A stretch of DNA of 64,000 nt, taken from contig NZ_CP115483.1 of NCBI RefSeq assembly GCF_027627455.1, positions 5,208,001-5,272,000 on the forward strand. Direction: 5' to 3'. The translations under genes were made by a program, and so were the position numbers. The notes beneath the pieces are model-generated. The model was not told where the DNA came from and ran no database searches. It saw only the letters and a list, made by a program, of their open reading frames with translations. Source of the DNA: Sphingobacterium sp. SYP-B4668. Its GTDB lineage: Bacteria; Bacteroidota; Bacteroidia; Sphingobacteriales; Sphingobacteriaceae. This document shows positions 34,398 to 43,265 of this stretch, one piece after another; the stretch's first letter is position 1; every line of letters begins with the position of its first letter.

Positions 34398-35476
34398 TTC
34401 AAGTTACCAAACCGTTTCTCCCACCCATCGACGAATACCAACAATATGTTGAGCAAATTTGGAAGAGACAATGGCTAACCAATATGGGCCCTTTGTCTAG
34501 CGAATTAGAAATGCGTCTTAAGGAATATCTAGACCTGAAGCATCTCCTGTTTGTCGCCAATGGCACCGTTGCTCTGCAAATTGCAATCAAAGCCCTAGAG
34601 TTGAAAGGCCAAATCATTACGACTCCTTTTTCATTCGTTGCTACTACAAGTAGCATTGTGTGGGAAGGATGTACACCTGTTTTTGTAGATATTGATAATA
34701 AATCACTGAATATCGACCCTGAAAAAATCGAAGCCGCGATTACGCCACAGACGTCTGCAATCCTAGCCACTCATGTATATGGCAATCCCTGTGACATTGA
34801 TCAAATCGAGCGTATCGCGAAAAAGCACAAGCTAAAAGTCATCTATGATGGTGCACATGCATTTGGGGTAAAATACAAAGGCAAGTCGATCTTTGAGTTT
34901 GGAGATATCAGCATCTGCTCATTGCATGCGACCAAACTATATCATGCCACCGAAGGAGGTTTGATTATCACAAAAAGTCCCGAACTCTTAAAAAAAGTAG
35001 CATTAATGCGTAATTTTGGCATCTCTGGTTTTGGCACCTATGGCGATATCGGAATCAATGGCAAAAATTCCGAATTCCATGCCGCGATGGGGTTAGTCAA
35101 CCTCGCCCATTTGCCGGCTATATTTAACAAACGGAAAGAACTTTCAACAACTTATTTGCGCAATTTAAAGACCCTTAGAGCCACATACCCTATTTGGAAT
35201 ACCCAATCAGCTCCCAATTTTGCCTATTTTCCAGTTATACTTGAAAGTGAAGAATTCTTATTGCAATTAGTAGAAGAGCTCAATAAAAATCAGATATTCA
35301 CACGCCGGTATTTTTATCCGTCGCTAGCAAGTTCCCTTCCTTATCTGGCTCCATCAGCGTTTGCAATTACCGATGATATCTCGAAAAGAGTACTTTGCCT
35401 ACCTCTGTATCACGATTTGACTATAGAAGAGATTAATCTGATTACAAGAATTATACTACGTGTACAAAATAATTAA
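34394..35476 (+). CDS. DegT/DnrJ/EryC1/StrS sugar aminotransferase
   Basis: This PLP-dependent enzyme transaminates a nucleotide-linked keto sugar. The 360-residue protein has ANGTVALQIAIKAL, ITTPFSFVATTSSIVWEGCTPVFVDID, the Asp-containing IYDGAHAFGVKY and the internal-aldimine Lys in SLHATKLYHATEGG at about residue 183. These are family signatures, and the closest functional types are WecE-like or QdtB/PglE-like enzymes that make 4-amino- or 3-amino-sugars. It overlaps the flippase gene by four bases and is followed after 2 bases by an acyltransferase that fits the next step (N-acylation). Confidence 0.93.
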   Translation: MIQVTKPFLPPIDEYQQYVEQIWKRQWLTNMGPLSSELEMRLKEYLDLKHLLFVANGTVALQIAIKALELKGQIITTPFSFVATTSSIVWEGCTPVFVDIDNKSLNIDPEKIEAAITPQTSAILATHVYGNPCDIDQIERIAKKHKLKVIYDGAHAFGVKYKGKSIFEFGDISICSLHATKLYHATEGGLIITKSPELLKKVALMRNFGISGFGTYGDIGINGKNSEFHAAMGLVNLAHLPAIFNKRKELSTTYLRNLKTLRATYPIWNTQSAPNFAYFPVILESEEFLLQLVEELNKNQIFTRRYFYPSLASSLPYLAPSAFAITDDISKRVLCLPLYHDLTIEEINLITRIILRVQNN

Positions 35477-35478
35477 TC

Positions 35479-36111
35479 ATGGTCATCATTGGAGCAGGTG
35501 GATTTGCCAAAGAACTTCTGCAGGTACTTGAAGAGTCGGACAACAAACAATCGATTTTTTTCTTTGACAATACAACAAAAGATGGTCCTGACAAATTGTT
35601 TGATCATTATACAATATTAAAGACCGAAGAATCACTTCGTCTACATTTCCAGGATCACAGCCCTGAATTTGCCCTTGGCATTGGCAACCCTAAAACACGA
35701 GAACGACTTTATCAGATGGCTATCTCCCTAGGCGGAAAAGTTTCCACTGTGATTGGAGACAGGAATACGATCGGTAAACACGTCTCCATTGGGCAAGGAC
35801 TCACCGCCTTAAATCACATCGCCATTTCCAATGGCAGTATGATTGGCGAAAATGCACTCCTCTATTACGGAGTAGTAATAACTCACGACTGCAAAATTGG
35901 AAACTTTGTCGAATTGTCACCAGGAGCGACCTTGCTTGGACATGTTTCCATTGATGATTTTTCACAAGTTGGAGCAAATGCCACCATTCTACCTAAGGTA
36001 AAAGTAGGCAAGCATGTCGTTATAGGTGCCGGGGCTGTTGTTACAAAAGACGTCCCGGACTACCAAACAGTCGCAGGTGTACCTGCCAGAATAGTTTCAA
36101 AAAATGGATAA
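35479..36111 (+). CDS. NeuD/PglD-type sugar O- or N-acyltransferase
   Basis: The 210-residue protein has an N-terminal Rossmann-like PglD domain (MVIIGAGGFAKELLQVLEESD) and a left-handed beta-helix of hexapeptide repeats from about residue 95 (IGKHVSIGQGLTALNHIAISNGSMIGENALLYYGVVITHDCKIGNFVELSPGATLLG), ending KDVPDYQTVAGVPARIV. The His in ITHDCKIG matches the catalytic base of PglD, which acetylates a UDP-4-amino sugar. After an aminotransferase this is most likely an N-acetyltransferase for a 4-amino-sugar nucleotide. It overlaps the next gene by eight bases. Confidence 0.9.
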   Translation: MVIIGAGGFAKELLQVLEESDNKQSIFFFDNTTKDGPDKLFDHYTILKTEESLRLHFQDHSPEFALGIGNPKTRERLYQMAISLGGKVSTVIGDRNTIGKHVSIGQGLTALNHIAISNGSMIGENALLYYGVVITHDCKIGNFVELSPGATLLGHVSIDDFSQVGANATILPKVKVGKHVVIGAGAVVTKDVPDYQTVAGVPARIVSKNG

Positions 36112-37252
36112 TCACATCAGGAAAAACATACACTTCTTACATGACGATAAGTTTACGGATGGTGCGATTGAACAATTCGACAGCTATTTTCCAGGCCAAA
36201 ATTTGTACATCATATTTGCCTCGGATATTAGCCGTTTGAGATATACCCATCCCAATACCAATTGTCTTATTCTAAATCTTAGAAATAGAAAGAATACAGA
36301 AAAAATACTAGCCACCATCACACAGTATAGTTGCACGAATCTATTTATCCACTATATTGACAGCTACAAAGCTGTAATGGCACTCTCCGTATTGACTAAA
36401 TATGATATCAAAGTCTATTGGATATTCTATGGAGGCGATTTATACGGTTATCTTCAAAAGCACAAGGATTATCCGCTTTTTGATAGAGAAGAAGATCAGC
36501 CACGAAAGCCCCTAGGCGCCAATTTGATCAAATCCTTGAAATACCTTATTTGGTTTGGAGTGACTCCTGACCATGCCATCCAAAAATTATTTCTTAAAAT
36601 CAACTATTTTTGCTTCTGGAACGAAAATGACTTTTACTTATTCAAAGACAACTTTGAAGTCAAAGCCGCTTTCAAATCCTTTATTTATTACAAGGCCCTA
36701 GGTGTGGCAAGTGAAATCACAAATACAGAACGGAAGTACATCTTAATCAATCACTCTGCCTCTCCAACTGGCAATCACTTAACACTCCTCACTACATTAC
36801 GAAATATCGACCTCAAAAAAATTGGCTTAACACCGTTGTTACCACTCAGCTATGGTGATATGGAATATGCCCATAACGTATCGACCGCCTTCCAACAAAA
36901 CTATGGAGATAGCGTAGAAATAATGAAGGAGTTTGTGTCAATAGAAACCTATCAATACAAATTGTCACAGGTTAGATGTGCCGTCTTCGGAATGAGAAGA
37001 CAGGAAGCCGCTGGCAATATATTTCAGCTTCTTAATATGGGCGCGCGCGTTTTCCTTCGAAATGAAAACAATCTACTGAAATGGTTAAAAGATCGTGATT
37101 TTATCATATTCAGTATCGAAAATGACCTCAAAAGCGAAGAAAACCTAGACCAACTAAATGACGATGAAATCGCGCATAATCGAGCTTGTTATCAGCGATA
37201 CTTTAACTTATCTGCGTACAATCATATGATGGAACATCTTATAGAAACTTAG
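36104..37252 (+). CDS. WecF-like 4-acetamido-sugar transferase (Glyco_transf_56)
   Basis: The 382-residue protein resembles E. coli WecF, the TDP-Fuc4NAc:lipid II transferase: WIFYGGDLYGYL parallels its GADLYEL, ILINHSASPTGNHL parallels ILVGNSGDRSNEH, PLSYG parallels PMGYP, and RQEAAGNIFQLLNMGARVFLRNEN parallels the ARQQGIGTLCLLIQAGIP region. It should be a peripheral inner-membrane enzyme adding an amino-deoxy sugar to a lipid-linked intermediate. It sits directly after the aminotransferase and acyltransferase that could make its donor. The sequence divergence leaves donor and acceptor open. Confidence 0.8.
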   Translation: MDNHIRKNIHFLHDDKFTDGAIEQFDSYFPGQNLYIIFASDISRLRYTHPNTNCLILNLRNRKNTEKILATITQYSCTNLFIHYIDSYKAVMALSVLTKYDIKVYWIFYGGDLYGYLQKHKDYPLFDREEDQPRKPLGANLIKSLKYLIWFGVTPDHAIQKLFLKINYFCFWNENDFYLFKDNFEVKAAFKSFIYYKALGVASEITNTERKYILINHSASPTGNHLTLLTTLRNIDLKKIGLTPLLPLSYGDMEYAHNVSTAFQQNYGDSVEIMKEFVSIETYQYKLSQVRCAVFGMRRQEAAGNIFQLLNMGARVFLRNENNLLKWLKDRDFIIFSIENDLKSEENLDQLNDDEIAHNRACYQRYFNLSAYNHMMEHLIET

Positions 37253-37276
37253 AAATCCAGCTTCTTAAATCAAACC

Positions 37277-38188
37277 ATGGAAACCTCTCTAGCCCCTATA
37301 GTCCTCTTTGTTTACAACCGTCCGGATCATACCATCCGCACGCTTACTGCCTTGGAGCAAAATACCCTTGCAATGGCTTCCGATTTGTTTATATATGCAG
37401 ATGGCGCAAAACCTGACAGTAAACAAGAAAAGATTGGACAAGTACGTGAAATAGCCGCCTTACCCTGGAAGTTCAAAAGCGTGACTATCATTGAAAGACA
37501 GGAGAATTGGGGGTTGGCCGCAAATGTAATCGATGGCGTCAGCACCATCGTTAACCAATTTGGCAAAGTAATCGTACTGGAAGATGATTTAGAAACCTCT
37601 CCCTACACCCTCCAATATTTTAACGATGCTTTGAACCGCTATCAACATGAAGAGAAAGTAATGTCCATCAGTGGCTATAACTATCCTCTAAAAAATGTAA
37701 AGACGCTCCCAGAGACATTCTTCTTTCGGGTCACCAACAGCTGGGGCTGGGCAACATGGAGTCGAGCTTGGAAGTATTTCAACCCCGATATAGAAACGCT
37801 GATAAGCTCCTTAGATACAGCCGCAATTCACCAATTTAGTATAGAAGGGAAAGAAAACTTTTGGAAACAGGTCCAACAATTCAAATCTGGAAAAATCAAC
37901 TCTTGGGCAATAAGGTGGTATCTATCCGTCTTTCTACAAAAAGGCCTAACCCTGTATCCTCGGCATTCTTATATTCAAAATATTGGCACTGATGGCACAG
38001 GTACCCATTCCGATACCGAATCCACTTATGTTGTATCTTTGTGCCAGCAACAAGCCCACTTCTTTCCACAGCAGATTGAAGAATCGGCAGAAGCCTATGC
38101 TGCTATTAAGGACTTTTATACTCACCGTAAAGGAAACTTATGGCAACGAGGAGTTCGATATTTAAAAAAAATCAGCAATTACAGATAA
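37277..38188 (+). CDS. glycosyltransferase, GT-A fold (GNT-I-like)
   Basis: The 303-residue protein begins PIVLFVYNRPDHTIRTLTALEQN, has the donor/metal site region KVIVLEDDLETSP at about residue 97 (the EDD triad) and the segment FFFRVTNSWGWATWSRAWKYF characteristic of this group of Bacteroidota and other sugar transferases. No transmembrane helix is seen, so it acts at the cytoplasmic face. It follows the WecF-like gene by 24 bases and precedes another GT2 gene by 5 bases. Donor and linkage cannot be told. Confidence 0.85.
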   Translation: METSLAPIVLFVYNRPDHTIRTLTALEQNTLAMASDLFIYADGAKPDSKQEKIGQVREIAALPWKFKSVTIIERQENWGLAANVIDGVSTIVNQFGKVIVLEDDLETSPYTLQYFNDALNRYQHEEKVMSISGYNYPLKNVKTLPETFFFRVTNSWGWATWSRAWKYFNPDIETLISSLDTAAIHQFSIEGKENFWKQVQQFKSGKINSWAIRWYLSVFLQKGLTLYPRHSYIQNIGTDGTGTHSDTESTYVVSLCQQQAHFFPQQIEESAEAYAAIKDFYTHRKGNLWQRGVRYLKKISNYR

Positions 38189-38193
38189 TAAAG

Positions 38194-38952
38194 ATGCCTA
38201 CGAATCTGCCAAAAATATCCATCATTACCATTGTATTCAACAATGTAAAAGATATTGAATACACCCTTGCTTCTGTGTCACGACAGACCTATCCCAATAT
38301 CGAGTATATCGTCATCGATGGACTGTCTACAGATGGTACCTTAGAGGTAATCCACAAGTATGCACAAGATATTGATATTTTGATTTCTGAAAAAGATAGC
38401 GGTATTTACGATGCCATGAACAAAGGTTTGGCCCGAGCAACAGGCGATTATGTTTTATTTCTAAACTCCGGAGACGAACTCTATTCCCCCACAACACTAT
38501 CCGATATTTTTACACATGGTGACTATGCCGACATATACTATGGAGAGACCAAATTGGTAGATGAAAACCGCCATATATTAGGAGATAGAAGACACAAAAC
38601 CCCCGAACAATTTGATTGGAAAAGCTTTAAATATGGCATGAATATATGCCATCAGGCCATCTACATCAAAAGAGCAATTGCAGAGCCCTACGATACACAA
38701 TACCAACTCAGTGCAGATATTGACTGGGTCATTCGAGCGGCTAAAAAAGCAAGGACCACTGTGAATACTCATCAATATGTGGCCAAGTATTTAGTCGGTG
38801 GTATGTCTCAAAAAAGACATAAACAAAGCCTTAAAGAGCGATATGCCATTTTCGCGAAACATTATGGAAAATTTACGAACCTATTCAACCATCTTGTAAT
38901 CGCACTCAGACTACTCTCGTATCGAATTAAGAACGGTAAAACCCAAGACTAA
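38194..38952 (+). CDS. family 2 glycosyltransferase
   Basis: The 252-residue GT-A enzyme has PKISIITIVFNNVKDIEYTLASVSRQTYPNIEYIVIDGLSTDGT at its N-terminus, SEKDSGIYDAMNKGLARATGDYVLFLNSGDELY around the D-x-D-like site, and HQAIYIKR and SADIDW in the acceptor half. It resembles colanic-acid WcaE/WcaA type transferases. The frame starts earlier, at 38140 within the previous gene, but ATG at 38194 gives the proper family start and follows the previous stop by 5 bases. It overlaps the DUF3820 gene by one base. Confidence 0.92.
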   Translation: MPTNLPKISIITIVFNNVKDIEYTLASVSRQTYPNIEYIVIDGLSTDGTLEVIHKYAQDIDILISEKDSGIYDAMNKGLARATGDYVLFLNSGDELYSPTTLSDIFTHGDYADIYYGETKLVDENRHILGDRRHKTPEQFDWKSFKYGMNICHQAIYIKRAIAEPYDTQYQLSADIDWVIRAAKKARTTVNTHQYVAKYLVGGMSQKRHKQSLKERYAIFAKHYGKFTNLFNHLVIALRLLSYRIKNGKTQD

Positions 38953-39167
38953 TGATGAATCCAGAAATTTTGACAGAACTGGCAAATACCAGAATGCCAT
39001 TCGGCAAATACCAAGGAGTCCTACTCTGCTATCTCCCAGAAGCCTATATCGTATGGTACAGACAAAAAGGATTTCCAAAAGGTAAACTAGGCGTACAATT
39101 AGCCACCTTATATGAAATCAAACTAAACGGTTTGGAATACCTATTAACCCCACTCATCAAGAAGTGA
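38952..39167 (+). CDS. DUF3820 small protein
   Basis: This 71-residue protein has the DUF3820 pattern: MPFGKYQGVLLCYLPEAYIVWYRQKGFPKGKLGVQL. The motif (PFGKYKG, then LP-x-x-Y-x-x-W) recurs in small proteins and as a domain next to exonucleases; its role is not established. Its start overlaps the stop of the upstream glycosyltransferase by one base (TAATG), so it is translated from the polysaccharide operon. Whether it has anything to do with polysaccharide is unclear. ATG at 38955 is an equally possible start. Confidence 0.85.
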   Translation: MMNPEILTELANTRMPFGKYQGVLLCYLPEAYIVWYRQKGFPKGKLGVQLATLYEIKLNGLEYLLTPLIKK

Positions 39168-39200
39168 CGAGAATCGCGTTTTTCCTTCGTATAAATTGTT

Positions 39201-39208
39201 TATCTTTG
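39201..39208 (+). promoter_or_regulatory. possible -7 box of trhO
   Basis: TATCTTTG lies 45 bases before the trhO ATG. The T-run at 39179-39182 lies at the right distance for a -33 element, but lacks the G of TTG. Confidence 0.4.
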
Positions 39209-39253
39209 CAGCACTAATTTAGTTCACATTAAACGCCGTTTGCAGCGGTATCA

Positions 39254-40234
39254 ATGAATATCATGACATATCAAACTTTACTGTACTACTGTTACAGCCC
39301 TATTGAAAATGCAGAACAATTTGCAGCTGACCACTTAGCATTCTGCCAATCCTTAAATCTTGTTGGACGTATTATTGTTGCAGACGAAGGTCTGAATGGG
39401 ACAGTGTCAGGTACACAAGAATCTTGTACCGCCTATATGGAGGCTGTCTATGCAGATGGGCGCTTCAATAAGACCGAATTTAAGATTGATGACGTTGATG
39501 AGCCATCGTTCATCAAAATGCACTGTCGCTATAAATCCGAAATCGTCCATTCCGGGATGCGCAATCCCAAAGAAATTGACCCCAATCGTCAAACAGGGAT
39601 TCATTTAGAACCCAAAGATTTTTTAGAAATGAAAGACCAAGACGATGTTGTCGTATTAGATGTCAGGTCTAATTATGAACACACGGTCGGCAGATTCAAA
39701 AATGCGGTGACATTGGATATCGAGAATTTTCGCGAATTTCCAGAAAAAATCAAAGAACTTGAACAATACAAGGGAAAGAAAATCCTCACCTATTGTACCG
39801 GTGGGATAAAATGCGAAAAAGCTTCAGCTTTACTACTAAAAGAAGGGTTTGAAGATGTCTACCAACTTCATGGGGGGATTATCAAATACGGAAAAGAAGC
39901 TGGGGGAGAAGATTTCCAAGGACAATGTTATGTTTTTGATAATCGAGTCACAGTTGATGTCAATTCCGTCAATCCATCGATTGTCTCCACCTGTCGAAAT
40001 TGTGGTACCACTACCGCTAAAATGATAAATTGTGCCAACCCTGTCTGCAATGAGCATTTTACTCAATGTGATGCCTGTGGCGTGGAACTAGATGGTTGCT
40101 GTTCAGATGTCTGTAAAGAACATCCTAGAAAACGCCAGTATGATGGGACAGGGTATTATGTCAAAGTACCGCAACCCGTTAATGCAGAAAAAATCAGTAA
40201 ACGAAAACATAAACAAATAATAAAGGGAAGCTAA
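39254..40234 (+). CDS. trhO: tRNA uridine-34 hydroxylase, rhodanese family
   Basis: TrhO (formerly YceA/UPF0176) makes 5-hydroxyuridine at the wobble position of certain tRNAs using oxygen. The 326-residue protein has the N-terminal UPF0176 domain (QTLLYYCYSPIENAEQFA, RIIVADEGLNGTVSGT), a rhodanese domain with VVLDVRSNYEHTVGRF and the catalytic Cys in YCTGGIKCEKAS at about residue 182, and a Cys-rich tail (CRNCGTT, CANPVCNEHF, CDACG, CCSDVC) probably binding zinc. ATG at 39254 or 39263 may be the start. Its stop codon lies in the loop of the terminator hairpin. Confidence 0.94.
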   Translation: MNIMTYQTLLYYCYSPIENAEQFAADHLAFCQSLNLVGRIIVADEGLNGTVSGTQESCTAYMEAVYADGRFNKTEFKIDDVDEPSFIKMHCRYKSEIVHSGMRNPKEIDPNRQTGIHLEPKDFLEMKDQDDVVVLDVRSNYEHTVGRFKNAVTLDIENFREFPEKIKELEQYKGKKILTYCTGGIKCEKASALLLKEGFEDVYQLHGGIIKYGKEAGGEDFQGQCYVFDNRVTVDVNSVNPSIVSTCRNCGTTTAKMINCANPVCNEHFTQCDACGVELDGCCSDVCKEHPRKRQYDGTGYYVKVPQPVNAEKISKRKHKQIIKGS

Positions 40235-40250
40235 GCTTCCCTTTATTATT
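40216..40250. terminator. bidirectional terminator overlapping the trhO stop
   Basis: AATAATAAAGGGAAGC (40216-40231) and GCTTCCCTTTATTATT (40235-40250) are exact reverse complements. The three-base loop is the trhO stop codon TAA. The hairpin lies between the convergent trhO and pgi genes and has T-rich arms on both strands. Confidence 0.85.
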
Positions 40251-40252
40251 TG

Positions 40253-41902
40253 TTAACCTCTCCAGGCTTTGTATCTATTGATAAGCCCATTTGTAGAAGA
40301 ATCATGTGTATTTATCTCTTGGCTACTTTCCAATTCTGGAAGTATTTGATTTGCAAGCTGCTTACCCAACTCTACGCCCCATTGATCGAACGAAAAAATA
40401 TTCCAAATGATTCCTTGAGTAAAAATCTTATGCTCATAAAGTGCTATCAACGTTCCCAATGAACGAGGTGTAACCTCCTTCAATAAAATGGAGTTACTCG
40501 GTCTATTCCCTTCGAAGACTTTGAAGTTTTTCAGTCGTTCAATCTCTTCTTCAGATTTACCCACTTTCCTAAACTCAGCGACGACTTCCTCTTCAGATTT
40601 ACCATTCATCAAAGCCTCGGTTTGGGCAAAGAAGTTAGACAGTAGCATTTGATGATGTTGTCCAATTGGATTATGGGAGATTGCCGGTGCTATAAAATCA
40701 CAAGGAATCAATTTAGTTCCTTGGTGGATAAGCTGATAGAAGGCATGTTGCCCATTTGTTCCAGGCTCTCCCCAAATAATAGGTCCAGTTTGATAGTCTA
40801 CGCGCTCGCCGTTTCTATCCACGTATTTTCCATTGCTCTCCATATCTCCTTGCTGAAAGTACGCTGCAAAACGATGTAAATATTGATCATACGGCAATAT
40901 AGCTTGACTCTCTGCATCAAAGAAATTATTATACCAAATACCCAGTACCGCCAAAATGACTGGAATATTTTCCTCAAAAGGAGCCTGTTGAAAGTGTTGA
41001 TCCGCTGTGTAAGCACCTTTAAGCAACTCGTTGAAATTGTCGAATCCAATACCTAATGCAATGGACAGCCCTATTGCCGACCATAATGAGTACCGTCCAC
41101 CTACCCAATCCCAAAACTCAAACATATTTTTCGTGTCAATACCGAAAGCTGAAACAGCTTCAGCATTGGTGCTCAAGGCCACAAAATGCTTTGCAATATC
41201 TCCCTCTTTTGCTCCTTGGTCAAGTAGCCAAGCACGTGCAGTGCGGGCATTAGCCATGGTTTCTTGCGTAGTAAAAGTCTTCGAAGCAATTAAAAATAAA
41301 GTAGTTTCCGGATTTACGCCCTTTAAAGCTTCCGCAATATGGGTCCCATCCACATTCGATACAAAATGTAGATTCAAATGTGTCTTGTAGGCCTTAAGAG
41401 CTTCTGTCACCATCACTGGCCCTAAGTCCGACCCCCCTATGCCAATATTTACAACATCAGTAATGGCCTTCCCGGTAAACCCTTTCCAGTTGCCCGAAAG
41501 GATCTCATTTGTAAACTCACGCATATGCTCCAATACGCTCTGAATCTGTGGCATGATATCTTTTCCATCCACAAGAAGTGGATTTCCCCCTTTATTCCGA
41601 AGTGCCGTATGGAGTACCTGCCGTCCCTCTGTCTCATTAATTTTCTCCCCCGCAAACATTGCCCGGATAGCATCTTCCAATTTACATTCTTTAGCCAATT
41701 GCATCAAGAGCGCCATTGTCTCTTCGTTCACCCTATTTTTGGAGTAATCCAGCAGGATTTCCTCCAAATCGATGGAAAACTTATCAAAGCGTTGCGGATC
41801 CGCCTGAAACAACTCTTTTAAGCTGTATTGGTTAATATTGATATAGTGGTCAGTCAAATATCTAAATGCATCTGTCTGTGTAAAATCGATTCTTGGTAAC
41901 AT
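40253..41902 (-). CDS. pgi: glucose-6-phosphate isomerase
   Basis: The enzyme interconverts glucose-6-phosphate and fructose-6-phosphate. The 549-residue protein has IGIGGSDLGPVMVTEAL, the phosphate-binding SKTFTTQET, GGRYSLWSAIGLSIAL (PGI signature 1 region), the catalytic Glu in GESNGK-like MESNGKYVDRNG, GEPGTNGQHAFYQLIHQGT with the catalytic His, and the C-terminal Lys in SFDQWGVELGKQLA. Length matches E. coli Pgi. It is monocistronic, with TATCTTTG (minus strand, 41926 to 41919) as likely -7 box 17 bases before the ATG, and diverges from prfB. Confidence 0.98.
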   Translation of the reverse strand: MLPRIDFTQTDAFRYLTDHYININQYSLKELFQADPQRFDKFSIDLEEILLDYSKNRVNEETMALLMQLAKECKLEDAIRAMFAGEKINETEGRQVLHTALRNKGGNPLLVDGKDIMPQIQSVLEHMREFTNEILSGNWKGFTGKAITDVVNIGIGGSDLGPVMVTEALKAYKTHLNLHFVSNVDGTHIAEALKGVNPETTLFLIASKTFTTQETMANARTARAWLLDQGAKEGDIAKHFVALSTNAEAVSAFGIDTKNMFEFWDWVGGRYSLWSAIGLSIALGIGFDNFNELLKGAYTADQHFQQAPFEENIPVILAVLGIWYNNFFDAESQAILPYDQYLHRFAAYFQQGDMESNGKYVDRNGERVDYQTGPIIWGEPGTNGQHAFYQLIHQGTKLIPCDFIAPAISHNPIGQHHQMLLSNFFAQTEALMNGKSEEEVVAEFRKVGKSEEEIERLKNFKVFEGNRPSNSILLKEVTPRSLGTLIALYEHKIFTQGIIWNIFSFDQWGVELGKQLANQILPELESSQEINTHDSSTNGLINRYKAWRG

Positions 41903-41918
41903 ATTTTTTGTATTTGTT

Positions 41919-41926
41919 CAAAGATA
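41919..41926 (-). promoter_or_regulatory. possible -7 box of pgi
   Basis: Reads TATCTTTG on the minus strand, an exact TAnnTTTG match 17 bases before the pgi start. No TTG at 19-21 bases upstream is seen. Confidence 0.45.
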
Positions 41927-42020
41927 ACAAATTCCATTTTTCTAGCCTTTTTTAATTTGCAGTTTATAGGAATGGCGAAGGGTCGTGGGATTTAATTTTC
42001 AATTTTCGCTTTTTAATTTC

Positions 42021-42028
42021 TACTTTTG
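42021..42028 (+). promoter_or_regulatory. possible -7 box abutting the prfB start
   Basis: TACTTTTG matches TAnnTTTG and ends four bases before the ATG at 42033. The upstream region is T-rich (ATTTTC) without a clean TTG. If real, the message would be nearly leaderless. Confidence 0.35.
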
Positions 42029-42032
42029 ACAT

Positions 42033-43116
42033 ATGACCAAAGAACAAATTCAAGACTTGAGGGACCGTGTCACGTCCCTGAGGAGGCATCTTTGACATTG
42101 ATGCCAAAAAAGACGAAATAAACCAAGAACAAGAGCAGACCCTTGCCCCCGACTTTTGGAATGATTCCAAAGCCGCAGAAAAAGTTCTACACGCTATCAA
42201 GACTAAGAAAGTTTGGACCGATCAATTCGATTCGGTTGCATCATCTGTAGAAGACACGATTGTATTGTACGATTTTTTTCAAAGCGGTGACGCGTCCGAG
42301 CAGGAGCTAGACGAGCAATATCAACTTGCGCGAGAGGGCATCGAAGAATTGGAGTTTAAGAACATGCTCAGTGCTGAAGAAGATCAGCTCGATGCCATTC
42401 TTCAAATTACGGCGGGAGCTGGAGGTACAGAAAGCTGCGATTGGGCTGCTATGTTGATGCGAATGTACATCATGTGGGGAGAAAAACACGGCTGTAAAGT
42501 TACCGAGCAAGATTCACAGGAAGGAGATGTTGCGGGGATAAAAACGGTTACATTACAATTTTCGGGAAATTTCTCTTATGGTTATTTAAAAGGAGAAAAT
42601 GGCGTACATCGTCTGGTGCGCATCTCACCATTCGATTCTAACGCCAAAAGACATACTTCCTTTGCTTCCGTATATGTTTATCCGCTCATTGATGATAATA
42701 TCGAAATTGAAGTAAAAGATTCCGAAATTGAATGGGATACCTTCCGCTCAGGTGGAGCCGGTGGACAAAATGTGAACAAGGTTGAAACAGCTGTGAGATT
42801 ACACCACAAGCCTACCGGTATCATCATCAAGAACCAAGAATCCCGTTCACAATTACAAAATAAGGAAAATGCTTTTCGTTTGTTAAAATCCCAGCTGTAT
42901 GAAATCGAGATGCGTAAGCGCCAAGAAGCCTCTGCCGTAATCGAGGGGTCCAAGAAAAAAATAGAGTGGGGATCACAGATTCGAAACTATGTCTTGCATC
43001 CATACAAATTGGTTAAAGACTTACGCACAAGCATAGAAACATCCAATACGCAGGCTGTATTAGATGGTGATATCGATTTGTTTTTAAAAGCATACCTTAT
43101 GGAATTTGGAGGCTAG
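42033..43116 (+). CDS. prfB: peptide chain release factor 2, with programmed +1 frameshift
   Basis: RF2 recognises UAA and UGA stop codons. The zero frame starts at ATG 42033 (MTKEQIQDLRDRVTSLRRHL) and meets TGA at 42093-42095. Skipping T42093 continues as DIDAKKDEINQEQEQTLAPDFWND through to 43116, for 360 residues in total. The slip site CTT TGA C and an AGGAGG (42081-42086) three bases before CTT are the classic autoregulatory elements. Domain 2 has the codon-reading SPF motif (RISPFDSNAKRH), and domain 3 the catalytic GGAGGQNVNKVETAVRL. The coding sequence is join(42033..42092,42094..43116). It diverges from pgi and ends at a hairpin. Confidence 0.97.
42081..42096 (+). promoter_or_regulatory. 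RF2 autoregulatory frameshift signal
   Basis: AGGAGG, a three-base spacer CAT, then CTT TGA C. Low RF2 leaves the ribosome paused at UGA, and pairing of AGGAGG with the 16S tail promotes the +1 slip. It is the clearest Shine-Dalgarno-like element in the window and lies inside a gene. Confidence 0.93.
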
Positions 43117-43140
43117 CTTCCCCAACAAAGATTTACAATC

Positions 43141-43205
43141 AAAGAGCAAGGAATAAAGATCAATTTTTTAAGTTCTTTACACCTTGCTCTTTTTATCTTC
43201 GCTCA
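43141..43205. terminator. terminator after prfB
   Basis: AAAGAGCAAGG (43141-43151) pairs with CCTTGCTCTTT (43192-43202), followed by more T. The 40-base loop is AT-rich and may form an inner stem. It lies between convergent prfB and dcd. Confidence 0.75.
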
Positions 43206-43265
43206 TTTGCGCCTGTTTGTAAACTCTTTACAAGCATTTTAAACAGGCTCTTCAGTCCTAAATAA

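Noticed and set aside
42033..42095. prfB as a pseudogene or sequencing error because of an in-frame TGA
   Set aside because: The TGA sits in the exact programmed-frameshift context (AGGAGG, CTT TGA C) and the downstream frame is intact to the end.
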